From Catellatospora sichuanensis (GTDB lineage: Bacteria > Actinomycetota > Actinomycetes > Mycobacteriales > Micromonosporaceae), in assembly GCF_007483665.1 (NCBI RefSeq), contig NZ_ML660184.1, positions 164,932 through 228,931 of the forward strand: DNA of 64,000 nucleotides. The letters run 5' to 3'. Made by a program: the position numbers and the translations under genes. Positions 53,794 to 62,333 of this stretch are shown in pieces (position 1 is the stretch's first letter; the number at the start of each line of letters is the position of its first letter). The notes under the pieces were generated by a model, which was given only the letters and a program-made list of their open reading frames with translations, was not told where the DNA came from and searched no databases.

Positions 53794-53836
53794 CCGGTCC
53801 GAAGCACGCTCTGACGCGGCCCACCCGCCGCTCCGG

Positions 53837-53918
53837 CCAAGATCGCTCGACTTGCCCGGCACATGGGCGAAAGCGCGGTCAAGATACGCACAGGTGCCGG
53901 GCAAGTCGAATGATCAAG
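53837..53918 (-). repeat. 82-bp palindromic repeat, copy 3 of 3 (inverted)
   Basis: Begins CCAAGATCGCTCGACTTGCC; the inner part reads CATGGGCGAAAG...GGTCAAGATACGCACAGG, the reverse complement of the centre of copies 1 and 2. It therefore lies inverted relative to them. It sits between the DUF3099 and AlaX genes, which converge. Confidence 0.85.
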
Positions 53919-53940
53919 AGCGACGCGGCGCGGTGGGCGG

Positions 53941-54675
53941 TCAGATCAGGCGGACGCGGACGCGGCGGTTGGCTTTGCCCTTGGATTCGACCTTGACTAC
54001 CTGGAGTTTGCCGATCTGGGCGGTCGAGGCGACGTGGGTGCCGCCGTCGGCCTGCACGTCCAGGCCGACGATGTCGACGATCCGGATCTCCTGCTCGTCG
54101 GCGGGGATCAGGTTGGACTGGGTGCGGATGATGTCGGGCAGCGCCAGTGCCTCGTCGCGGCCCAGCACCCGCGTCACGACCTGGCGGTCCGCGCCGACCT
54201 CGGTGTTGACCAGCTCCTCCAGCCGCGCCTTGAAGTCGGCGGGCACCTCGGGCAGGTTGAAGTCCATCCGCGCCTCGCCCGGCTCCATGTTGCCGCCGGT
54301 GACCAGCGCCCCGAAGTCCCGGAACACCACGCCGCACAGCACGTGCAGCCCGGAGTGGGTGCGCATGAGCAGGGTGCGCCGGGTGTCCTCGACCGCTCCG
54401 GCGACCTGCGTGCCGACGGGCGGCAGCGGGTCGCCCTCGGCCGGGATCAGCCACAGGTCGTCACCCTTGCGGGTGCCGGTGATCCGGGTCTGCACGCCCT
54501 GCCAGAGCAGCACGCCGTGGTCCGGCGGCTGGCCGCCGCCGCCCGGGTAGAAGGCCGAGCGGTCCAGCACGATGCCCTGTTCGGCATCGGCGGCCAGCAC
54601 CGTGCAGGTCCAGTCGCGCAGGGTCGGGTCGGCGAGGTCGAGGCGCTCGGTGCGCCCGTGGTGTGTGACGCCCAT
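53941..54675 (-). CDS. Alanyl-tRNA editing protein (AlaX-like)
   Basis: This 244-residue protein matches the editing domain of alanyl-tRNA synthetase, which hydrolyses mischarged Ser- or Gly-tRNA(Ala). Zinc ligands are visible as HSGLH (HxxxH) and, near the C terminus, the GGTHVAST segment; FYPGGGGQPPDHG is the glycine-rich motif. ATG 54675 follows TAGACT by 8 nt with no ribosome binding site, suggesting a leaderless message. This -10 box overlaps the stop codon of the upstream synthetase gene. Confidence 0.9.
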   Translation of the reverse strand: MGVTHHGRTERLDLADPTLRDWTCTVLAADAEQGIVLDRSAFYPGGGGQPPDHGVLLWQGVQTRITGTRKGDDLWLIPAEGDPLPPVGTQVAGAVEDTRRTLLMRTHSGLHVLCGVVFRDFGALVTGGNMEPGEARMDFNLPEVPADFKARLEELVNTEVGADRQVVTRVLGRDEALALPDIIRTQSNLIPADEQEIRIVDIVGLDVQADGGTHVASTAQIGKLQVVKVESKGKANRRVRVRLI

Positions 54676-54686
54676 GACCGTGCAGT

Positions 54687-57600
54687 CTAGGCGTCCCCGG
54701 CCGACGCGGTGTTCGGCGACGCGACGGTGCGGGCGGTGACCCGGCCGCCGGCCAGGATCTGCATCATCACGTCCTGGCTCGCGCCGGAGCGGGTGGCGGG
54801 ACGTGGTGTGCGTCCCACCGACTTGGCGACCGCGGGCCGTACGCCCCGCCCGGCGGGCCTGCGCCCGCGCCGGCCCGTGGGCCGCCGCCGCACCGCGACG
54901 GTCACCCAGTGCTGCTCGGCGTCGGCGCCCCACTGCTCCTGGTGGAACCAGTAGCGCTGGCGCCCGCTCGGCGCGGTGCCGACCACCTGCAGCGGTTCCA
55001 GCAGGGTGTCCAACTGCTCGAAGCTGACCTCACCGTCGTCCCCGGCGCAGCGGGTGAACGCCTCCTTCAGCGTCCACATCCGCAGCAGCTGCTCCCCCTG
55101 GTCGTCGGCCTCCACCAGGCGGGCGTGCTCGGCGGCGGACAGCACGGTCCAGGGCAGCGACGCGCCCTCCCGGCCGGCCGGTTCCAGATCCACCCCGATG
55201 TCGTACGCGTCCGAGACGGCCACCGCGATCGCCGAGTCGGTGTGCGAGACGCTCACGTCGATGCCGAGCAGCGGCCCGGAGACGGTGAGCTTGCCGAATC
55301 CGCCGTAGTGCAGGCTCCAGTTGCGCGGCGCGACCTCGCCGTGCCACTCGATCGACAGGATCATGCGGACCAGTGCCCGGGTGACGATGAAGGAGCTGCG
55401 GCGCTCGCTCGAGCGCATGCTGTCGGCCTCGGCCCGCTCGGCCGCGCTGAGGAACTGCGCCAGGTCCTTCTCCCGCCGCCGGCATGCGGCCAGCGCGAAC
55501 AGCGACACCGCCACGCCTGCCGGACGCCGCCGCCGCGGCGCGGGGGTCGCCCGCAGCTCGGTGAGCAGGGCCCGGGCCGCGGCCCGGGAGCCGGCCCGCG
55601 GGCCGGAGACGCAGGGCGTGGGCCTGGTCCGGCGCGAGGCGGCGGGCAGCGGCTCGAGCACCTGCCGGGCCGGGTTGCCGGTCCAGTCCTCGCCGTCGGG
55701 GATCTGCTCGCCCTTCATCAGGAAGGAGTGCGCGCCGAGCACCGCGTTCTCGCCGACGGTGACGCCGTAGTGCACAAACGCCTTGACGCCGAGGGTGGCT
55801 CCGGAGCCGATGACGGTCGGCTCGGACCGGAACATGCCGTCCTCCTGGGAGTGGCACTGGATCACCACTCCGGCGTTGAGGCAGGCGTCGTCACCGATGG
55901 TCATCATGGTCCGCTCGGACATGTACGCGCCGTCGTCGTACACCCGCTTGCCCATGCGCACGCCCAGCAGGCGCCACATCATCGGGCGGAACGGGGTGCC
56001 CGCGAACGGCACCGGCGCCTCCAGCTTCCAGAGCCGCTCGTGCCACCAGTAGTACGGGTCGTAGATGGAGCAGCGCCGCGAGCGCAGCCGGCGGAACCCG
56101 CCGACCAGCCGCTCCACCAGCACGCTGTAGCACAGCTGGAACACCATCAGGACCACCATCGCGGCCGGGATGACCAGCACGCTCCACTCGGAGTACAGGT
56201 CCAGCGCGGCGGCGAGCACCACCAGGCCGACGGCGGCCGAGAACCAGCTCACGAACAGGAACCAGGCCATCGAGCGCAGGTTGTACCGGTTCTTCAGGGT
56301 CAGCTGCCGGCGCAGCGCGTCGCCGGTGGGCGCCTCGCAGCCGGCTTCCCGCGTGACGACCCGGGCGATCGGGAACGACGGCGAGCCGAGCAGGCCGGTG
56401 TCGTAGCGGATGGGGCCGTCGGTGGGCACCGTCGCCTTGGTCGCGTAGAGCACGTTCTGGCCGACGGCGTGGTCCGCCGGGAAGGTGACGTCGTTGCCGA
56501 CGAAGGACCGGGCGCCGATGGCGACCCGCGACATCTTGAACGAGGTGGGCGAGTAGTCGGCGTTCACCATGGACAGGCCGTCGGACACCATCGTGCCGGT
56601 GCCGATGGTGCACAGGAACGGCGAGTCGAACCGGAACTCGATGCCGAAGTTGGACCCGGTCTGCACGACCTGCTGCAGGTCGACGCCGATCCAGCGCAGG
56701 TAGTTCACGACGTACGAGCTGTCGCCGAACAGGCGCATGAACAGCGCGGAGTTGGTCATCCCGGAGATCGTCGACGCGAGCCAGTAGCGGAAGCTGTAGA
56801 GGGGGTAGACCGTGTCCGGCTTCCACAGCAGGTTGAGTACGCGCGGGATGACGACGATGCTGGCCAGGCCGACCAGCAGCGCGATCACGAAGAGCACCGC
56901 CGAGGCCAGCACCAGGTCCAGGTAGATCATGCTGCTGATGGAGAACGACTTGCCGTCGACCAGACCGCGCAGCATCGGCACCTGGGTGACCAGCGCGACC
57001 AGCGCGCCGAACACCAGCGGGCCGCGGGTGAGCACCTGGTTGAAGATCTTGACACCGGAGTAGACGGTCTTGCGCAGCCAGCCGCAGCTGCGCGCGGGCA
57101 CCGCCGGCAGGCCGGGGTGTCCGGGCTGGGCCGGCATACCCTGCCAGCTCTCACCGGCGGGCACCGCGTATCCCGGGGGCAGCGTCGAGGAGTGCCCGAG
57201 CCGGGCGCCATCGCCGATGGTGGAGTCGATGTCCAGCGCGGTGTGCTCGCCGACGATCACGTCGCTGCCGATGGTGATCCGGCCGGTCTGGATGTAGCCG
57301 GACTGGGCGCGGTAGCCGAGGAAGTAGCAGTCCTTGCGGACGACCGTGTTGTCGCCGATGGTCAGCAGGTCGGTGCAGATCGGCATGACCGGCGACAGGA
57401 TCACCACGTTGCGGCCGATCTTCGCGCCGAGCAGGCGCAGGTACCACGGGTAGAGCGGGGTGCCGTAGAACATCAGCAGGCGGCTCGCGCCCATGCACAT
57501 GCGCACGTACCAGAAGCGCAGGTACTTCAGCCCCCACAGGGGTATCTCCTGCTCCTTCCACCGCCCGATGAGCAGCCACTTCATCGCGATCGGGTAGATG

Positions 57601-59729
57601 GCCAGGATCAGGAAGCCGACCACGCTGAAGGCCGCCGAGCGCAGGTACAGGTCGAGGTAGCCGTTGGCGGCGGCCATGAAGCGGAACGCGAAGATGAGCA
57701 GGTAGCCGGCCATCACCGCGCTGCCCAGCCCGAGCAGCAGCTGCACCAGGCCGCAGGCCGCGTACTGCAGCGAGCTGGCCCGGCGGGTCTGCCGGGCCGG
57801 GGCGGGTGCGGTGCGCGGCTGGGTGGATTCGGCGACCGGGGCCACCGCGGCGGCCAGCGCGCGCACGGTGGGGTACACGTACACGTCGCGCATGGACACC
57901 GAGGGCAGGTCGGCGCGCTGCCGCACCCGGGCGCAGAACCGTGCCATGAGCAGCGAGTCCGCGCCCACCTCCTCGAAGAAGTGGCTCTCCACGCCGACCC
58001 GGTCCACCCGGACGACCTCGGCCAGCACCTCGGCGTACCCCTGCTCGACCGCGGTGGTGGGCGCGGCCTCGGTGGGCGGGGCGGCCAGCCGCCGGTTGGT
58101 CGGCGGGGGCAGGCTCTTGCGGTCGGCCTTGTCGCTGGGCAGCATCGGGATCGCGTCGAGCTGCTCCAGATACGACGGGATCATGTATCCCGGCAGCCGT
58201 TCCCGCAGCCAGGAGTAGATCTGCTGGCGGTCCAGCGCGACCGTGTCCTTGCGCAGGCTGTAGTAGCCGACCAGTTCGGTCACGCCCGGCTCGGGGCGGT
58301 GCGTGTCGACGACGGCCTGGGCGATGCCGGGCATCTGCAGCAGCACCGACTCGATCTCGGTCAGCTCGATGCGGTAGCCGCGGATCTTCACCTGCGTGTC
58401 GATGCGCCCGAGGTATTCGATCTCGCCGGCCTCGTTGACCCGGCCCAGGTCGCCGGTGCGGTAGATGCGCCCGGACGGGTTGTTGGCGATGTTCAGGAAG
58501 TCGGGGATGAACGCGCGCTCGGTCAGGTCGTCGCGGTTGACGTAGCCGACGGCGAGGCCGATGCCCGCGATGCCGATCTCGCCCAGCTCGCCCGGGGGCA
58601 GGGCGCGGGGCGCGTCGGGGTCGAGGACGACCGTGGCGTAGGTCGGCAGCGGCAGGCCCAGCGTGATCGGCTTGTCCGGGTGCACCGGCGTCCAGGTCGC
58701 GGTGACGGTCGCCTCGGTGGGCCCGTACACGTTGAGGAAGCGGCGGTTCGGGCGGTGCCAGCGGGTGACCAGGTCCTGCGGGCAGGCCTCGCCGGAGACC
58801 AGTAGGAAGCTCAGCTCGGGCAGGTCCTCGTCGAGCGTGGCCAGCAGCGTCGGCACGCAGCACATCGCGGTGACCTCGCGCGCGGTGAGGAACTCCCACA
58901 GGTCCCGGCCGAGCAGGCTCGCCCCGCCGGGTTTGGGCACCAGGGTCGCGCCGACCATCCAGGACACCCAGATCTCCTCGACCGAGAAGTCGAAGGCGAT
59001 GGTCATGCCCTGGTACATCCGGTCCTCCGGGCGCACCCCGTAGAGCTCGGCGGCGACCCGGACGAAGTTGCAGATGGCGGCGTGCTCGACGGCGACGCCC
59101 TTGGGCCGGCCGGTGGAGCCGGAGGTGTAGATGATGTACGCCAGCTCGTCGACGGGCTCGCCGCGCTCCTCGGGGGCCAGCCGGTCCTCGGCGGCGGCCG
59201 CCAGTTCCGCGGTGATCTCGTCGAGGCAGAGCACCTCGGCGTCGGCGACCTCGGCCAGGTGCTCGCGCAGGTGGGACGCCGACAGCACCAGGCGGGCCCC
59301 GGAGTCGCCGACGATGTAGGCCAGCCGGTCGGCGGGGAAGCCGGTGTCCAGCGGCACGTACGCGGCGTGGATCTTCCCGATGGCGAGCATGCCGACGTAC
59401 GAGTGCACGGGCTGGTCGAACAGCAGCGCGATCCGGTCGCCGGGCCGGGCGCCGCGGCTGATCAGGTGCCGGGCGAGCCGGTTGGCGCGCGCGTCGACCT
59501 CGTCGTAGGTGAGCGCCTCCTCGCCGGTGTCGACGGCGAGCTGCTCGCCCCGGCCGTACCGGCGCAGCCGGTCGCACTGCTGCTCGAACAGCTGCGGCAG
59601 CCGCTCGCCCGGCTGCCAGCGCGGCGTGTGCTCGTAGCCCGGGCAGGTCAGCACCAGACCGCCGTTGCGACCGGGTTCGACGTCAGGGAACTCGGGAAGA
59701 TCATTGACATCGAGGACGCGTGTGCTCAT
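54687..59729 (-). CDS. Pls/PosA-type poly-amino-acid synthetase (A-PCP-membrane/hexapeptide domain) fused to a C-terminal phosphopantetheinyl transferase
   Basis: This 1680-residue protein has an adenylation domain (about 40-535; YTSGSTGRPKG near 200, YGPTEAT near 338, GYRIE near 452, Lys near 532), a carrier domain with phosphopantetheine Ser592 (GADSLLMA), then the Pls/PosA C-terminal region: three blocks of transmembrane helices (about 650-720, 900-965, 1154-1207) alternating with left-handed beta-helix hexapeptide repeats (about 790-850, 1040-1090, 1277-1343). Unusually, a Sfp-type phosphopantetheinyl transferase follows (about 1405-1600; Asp1514/Glu1516 in GVDLEP, Lys1555/Glu1556 in WTLKEAF) with a basic tail. 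No condensation or thioesterase domain is present, as in poly-lysine synthetase. Hand-aligned specificity residues read D-F-E-C-L-S-V-V-T. ATG 59729 has GGGAGAA upstream. Confidence 0.9.
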   Translation of the reverse strand: MSTRVLDVNDLPEFPDVEPGRNGGLVLTCPGYEHTPRWQPGERLPQLFEQQCDRLRRYGRGEQLAVDTGEEALTYDEVDARANRLARHLISRGARPGDRIALLFDQPVHSYVGMLAIGKIHAAYVPLDTGFPADRLAYIVGDSGARLVLSASHLREHLAEVADAEVLCLDEITAELAAAAEDRLAPEERGEPVDELAYIIYTSGSTGRPKGVAVEHAAICNFVRVAAELYGVRPEDRMYQGMTIAFDFSVEEIWVSWMVGATLVPKPGGASLLGRDLWEFLTAREVTAMCCVPTLLATLDEDLPELSFLLVSGEACPQDLVTRWHRPNRRFLNVYGPTEATVTATWTPVHPDKPITLGLPLPTYATVVLDPDAPRALPPGELGEIGIAGIGLAVGYVNRDDLTERAFIPDFLNIANNPSGRIYRTGDLGRVNEAGEIEYLGRIDTQVKIRGYRIELTEIESVLLQMPGIAQAVVDTHRPEPGVTELVGYYSLRKDTVALDRQQIYSWLRERLPGYMIPSYLEQLDAIPMLPSDKADRKSLPPPTNRRLAAPPTEAAPTTAVEQGYAEVLAEVVRVDRVGVESHFFEEVGADSLLMARFCARVRQRADLPSVSMRDVYVYPTVRALAAAVAPVAESTQPRTAPAPARQTRRASSLQYAACGLVQLLLGLGSAVMAGYLLIFAFRFMAAANGYLDLYLRSAAFSVVGFLILAIYPIAMKWLLIGRWKEQEIPLWGLKYLRFWYVRMCMGASRLLMFYGTPLYPWYLRLLGAKIGRNVVILSPVMPICTDLLTIGDNTVVRKDCYFLGYRAQSGYIQTGRITIGSDVIVGEHTALDIDSTIGDGARLGHSSTLPPGYAVPAGESWQGMPAQPGHPGLPAVPARSCGWLRKTVYSGVKIFNQVLTRGPLVFGALVALVTQVPMLRGLVDGKSFSISSMIYLDLVLASAVLFVIALLVGLASIVVIPRVLNLLWKPDTVYPLYSFRYWLASTISGMTNSALFMRLFGDSSYVVNYLRWIGVDLQQVVQTGSNFGIEFRFDSPFLCTIGTGTMVSDGLSMVNADYSPTSFKMSRVAIGARSFVGNDVTFPADHAVGQNVLYATKATVPTDGPIRYDTGLLGSPSFPIARVVTREAGCEAPTGDALRRQLTLKNRYNLRSMAWFLFVSWFSAAVGLVVLAAALDLYSEWSVLVIPAAMVVLMVFQLCYSVLVERLVGGFRRLRSRRCSIYDPYYWWHERLWKLEAPVPFAGTPFRPMMWRLLGVRMGKRVYDDGAYMSERTMMTIGDDACLNAGVVIQCHSQEDGMFRSEPTVIGSGATLGVKAFVHYGVTVGENAVLGAHSFLMKGEQIPDGEDWTGNPARQVLEPLPAASRRTRPTPCVSGPRAGSRAAARALLTELRATPAPRRRRPAGVAVSLFALAACRRREKDLAQFLSAAERAEADSMRSSERRSSFIVTRALVRMILSIEWHGEVAPRNWSLHYGGFGKLTVSGPLLGIDVSVSHTDSAIAVAVSDAYDIGVDLEPAGREGASLPWTVLSAAEHARLVEADDQGEQLLRMWTLKEAFTRCAGDDGEVSFEQLDTLLEPLQVVGTAPSGRQRYWFHQEQWGADAEQHWVTVAVRRRPTGRRGRRPAGRGVRPAVAKSVGRTPRPATRSGASQDVMMQILAGGRVTARTVASPNTASAGDA

Positions 59730-59820
59730 GGGCTTCTCCCTCCGCGGACGACAAGGACGGCTGAGTGGAACGGGCGGGCCGCGCGAGGCGGGGCCGCGTT
59801 CGGGAATGCGGGAGCCGGTG

Positions 59821-59885
59821 CGGCGCGCCGCCGCGGGGCGGCGCGCCGGTCGGCCGCATTCGGACGGGGCGCCTGGCGGCGCCCC
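59821..59885 (-). promoter_or_regulatory. Two tandem hairpins between the aminotransferase and synthetase genes
   Basis: Hairpin 1: GGGGCGCC-TGGC-GGCGCCCC (59866-59885). Hairpin 2: CGGCGCGCCGCC-GCGG-GGCGGCGCGCCG (59821-59848), a 12-bp perfect stem. They begin 5 nt after the aminotransferase stop and lie about 90 nt before the synthetase start. They could attenuate or stabilise the synthetase message. Confidence 0.5.
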
Positions 59886-59890
59886 GCCGG

Positions 59891-61312
59891 TCAGCCCATG
59901 CCGTCCGCTCCCGCACGCGCGATCGCCGACTCGTCGGCTTCGGCACCCGGGCGGCACGACTCCTCGATGGCGTCGATGACGATGCCGCAGGCGATGTCGA
60001 TGACCTCGGCGGTCACGTTCAGCGGCGGCAGGATCCGGATGACGCAGTCGTCGCGCCCGCCGAGTTCGACGATCAGGCCCCGGCGCAGCGCTCGGGCCTG
60101 CACCTGGCGGGCCAGCTGCCCGGCCGAGCGCCCGTCGCCGGGGTCGGCCAGTTCCACGCCCCACATCAGGCCCCGGCCGCGCACCTCGCGCACCACCGGG
60201 TGGGTCTGCAGCTCGGCGAACCGCTCGGCCACCTGCGCCCCGCGCTCGCGCACGTTGGCCAGGATCTGGTCGCGGTGCAGGATCCGGACCGCCTCCGCCC
60301 CCGCGGCGAAGGCGAGCTGGTTGCCCCGGAACGTGCCGGTGTGCGCGCCTGGCTGCCAGACGTCCAGGCGCTCGTCGTACATGATGAGCGCGACGGGCGT
60401 GCCGATGCCGGACAGCGCCTTCGACGCGACGATCACGTCGGGCTCGATGTCGTACTGCTCGAACGCGAACCAGGTGCCGGTGCGGCCGCACCCGGTCTGC
60501 ACCTCGTCGACGATCAGCGGGATGTCCAGCGACCGGGTCAGCGCCCGCACCCGCCGGACGAAGTCACGGGTGGCCGGGATGACCCCGCCCTCGCCCTGTA
60601 CCAGCTCCAGGATCACCGCGGCGGGCCGGGCCACGCCGCCGTTCGGGTCGAGCAGCGACTTCTCCAGCAGCCCCGCGCAGTTGGTCTCGCAGGAGTCCGG
60701 GCGCAGGCCCAGCGGGCACCGGCCGCAGTACGAGTACGGGAAGAAGTGCACGCCGGGCATGCCGTTGGCGATCGGGCGCTTCTGCGAGACCAGCCCGGAC
60801 ATGGCCATCGCGGCGGAGCTGCCGCCGTGGTAGCCGCCCTGGAACGAGATGATGTCGCCGCGGCCGGTGGCGGTCTTGCACAGCTTGATCGCGGCCTCGA
60901 TGGCGTTGGCGCCGGTCGGGCCGCAGAAGTGCACGCGCATGCGTTCGCGCAGGCCAGGGGCCAGCATGGACAGCTGGGCCTCGATGAACTCGTCCTTGGC
61001 GGGGGTCGGGAAGTCCAGCGCGTGGGTCAGCCGGCCCAGCTGGGACGTGACGACCCGGACCAGCTCGGGGTGGTTGTGGCCGAGCGACAGCACGCCCGCG
61101 CCGGTCAGGAAGTCGATGAACACATTGCCGTCGACATCGCGCACGAAGCTGCCGGAACCCTCGGCGATGGCGATGGGGATGTTGCGGGGATAGGTACGCG
61201 CGTTGGACTCGCGGCGCTGCTGGCGCTCCAGCAGTTCGGCCGAACGGGGCCCGGGCAGGTCGCAGTGGACGGACGGCCCGGTCAATGCGTCAGGCTCGCT
61301 GAGCATCGTCAT
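59891..61312 (-). CDS. Diaminobutyrate--2-oxoglutarate aminotransferase-type class III PLP enzyme
   Basis: This 473-residue PLP enzyme has the family segments FCGPTGANAIEAAIKL, ELVQGEGGVIPA, IVDEVQTGCGRTG and the Schiff-base Lys298 in VASKALSG. Its closest functional class in memory converts aspartate semialdehyde and glutamate to L-2,4-diaminobutyrate. A four-cysteine insertion (Cys196, 199, 208, 212) could bind a metal. No ectA or ectC genes are near, so ectoine is not the product. It lies 161 nt upstream of the Pls/PosA-type synthetase in the same direction, so it probably supplies that enzyme's monomer. ATG 61312 has GAGGAGA 3 nt upstream. Confidence 0.85.
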   Translation of the reverse strand: MTMLSEPDALTGPSVHCDLPGPRSAELLERQQRRESNARTYPRNIPIAIAEGSGSFVRDVDGNVFIDFLTGAGVLSLGHNHPELVRVVTSQLGRLTHALDFPTPAKDEFIEAQLSMLAPGLRERMRVHFCGPTGANAIEAAIKLCKTATGRGDIISFQGGYHGGSSAAMAMSGLVSQKRPIANGMPGVHFFPYSYCGRCPLGLRPDSCETNCAGLLEKSLLDPNGGVARPAAVILELVQGEGGVIPATRDFVRRVRALTRSLDIPLIVDEVQTGCGRTGTWFAFEQYDIEPDVIVASKALSGIGTPVALIMYDERLDVWQPGAHTGTFRGNQLAFAAGAEAVRILHRDQILANVRERGAQVAERFAELQTHPVVREVRGRGLMWGVELADPGDGRSAGQLARQVQARALRRGLIVELGGRDDCVIRILPPLNVTAEVIDIACGIVIDAIEESCRPGAEADESAIARAGADGMG

Positions 61313-61634
61313 TGGTTCTCCTCAGGCAGGACACGGTGGCGCCGGTAGGCATCCACCTGGGACGAGCGGCCCACGCACTCCGCCCGGAAGGAGGAGAGCG
61401 GTGCCATAACGATTACCAAATGAAATCGTTAGCTCACCCTCCGTGATGCTACCGATCGGCCGATCGCTTGCTCCGTATTTCAGAAGGTTCGTCCGGTCTG
61501 CTATGGACCGAACGACGGAATCCGGTCCGGACGCCTGCGGGGGCCGGCGCGAAACTGGTATACGAAAGGGCAGGTCAACAGGCCTGCAAGCGGCGTGTCG
61601 GGCTCCGCGTGGCGGCCCGCACTAACATGCGCGT
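61313..61634. promoter_or_regulatory. 322-bp divergent regulatory region of the diaminobutyrate and lprG operons
   Basis: Three palindromes are visible: TAACGATT-9-AATCGTTA (61407-61431), a perfect 14-bp CGATCGGCCGATCG (61453-61466), and TCGTCCGGTC-7-GACCGAACGA with one mismatch (61489-61515). A -10 box TAACAT (61623-61628) serves lprG. The first palindrome lies 95-119 nt upstream of the aminotransferase ATG. No gene is present. Confidence 0.6.
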
Positions 61635-62333
61635 ATGTCCCGCACCTCGTACGCGCTCGCCGCGCTCGCCGCACTGGCCCTCACCCTCACCGGGTGCACC
61701 TCGAAGGCGGACGACCCGGCTCCGCCCGCCGACCTGCCCGCCGCGCAGACCCTGCTGCTCGACGGGGCCAAGGCGATGGCCGCGGTCAAGTCCGCGCACT
61801 TCGTCATCGACGTCAACGGCAAGATCAGCGGACTGAGCCTCAAGCGCGCCGAGGGTGACCTCACCCAGGAGGGCTCCGCTCAGGGCACCGCCGCCATCGA
61901 GCAGTTCGGCACCGCGATCGAGGCGAAGTTCGTCATCGTCGGCTCCGACCTCTGGCTGCAGGGCGCCACCGGCGGCTACCAGAAGCTGCCGCTCGCCGCC
62001 GCGGCCACCGTGTACGACCCCTCGGCCATCCTCGACCCGAACCGCGGCGTCGCGAAGCTGCTCAGCTCTGTGAAGACCGCGACCACCCAGGCCAAGGAGA
62101 CGGTCGACGGCAAGGAGACCTACAAGATCCAGGTCGAGCCCGACCCGGTCGCGCTGGCCACGCTGATCCCGGGCGTCGGGGCCGGCGTCACCGGGCACGT
62201 CTGGCTCGACGCGACCTCGAAGCAGCTGGTCAAGGGCGAGTTCACCATCCCGGCGAAGGGCAGCGACCCGGCCGGCACGGTCACCGTGACGTTCACCAAG
62301 TACAACGACCCGGTGACGATCAGTGCGCCCTGA
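61635..62333 (+). CDS. LppX/LprAFG family lipoprotein (LprG-like)
   Basis: This 232-residue protein has a lipoprotein signal ending in the lipobox LTGC (Cys21), then an LppX_LprAFG-type fold (about 30-230) with [14 protein letters not shown] and [16 protein letters not shown]. In mycobacteria LprG binds triacylated lipids and works with the P55 exporter, and this gene is followed at once by a P55-like MFS gene with 11 nt overlap. ATG 61635 follows TAACAT by 6 nt and lacks a ribosome binding site, so the message is probably leaderless. Confidence 0.9.
   Translation: MSRTSYALAALAALALTLTGCTSKADDPAPPADLPAAQTLLLDGAKAMAAVKSAHFVIDVNGKISGLSLKRAEGDLTQEGSAQGTAAIEQFGTAIEAKFVIVGSDLWLQGATGGYQKLPLAAAATVYDPSAILDPNRGVAKLLSSVKTATTQAKETVDGKETYKIQVEPDPVALATLIPGVGAGVTGHVWLDATSKQLVKGEFTIPAKGSDPAGTVTVTFTKYNDPVTISAP

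Noticed and set aside
59730-60491. 254-codon N-terminal extension of the synthetase frame
   Set aside because: It runs opposite sense to no real domain, is Arg/Pro-rich and overlaps the aminotransferase in another frame. The ATG at 59729 has a good ribosome binding site and begins the homologous sequence.
59891-61312. Ectoine biosynthesis (ectB) interpretation of the aminotransferase
   Set aside because: No acetyltransferase (ectA), ectoine synthase (ectC) or hydroxylase genes are nearby, and the gene is followed by a polymer synthetase instead.
61407-61431. Zur or iron-regulator box reading of TAACGATT-9-AATCGTTA
   Set aside because: Spacing and arm sequence do not match the Zur or IdeR/DmdR consensus I remember closely enough; kept only as an unassigned palindrome.
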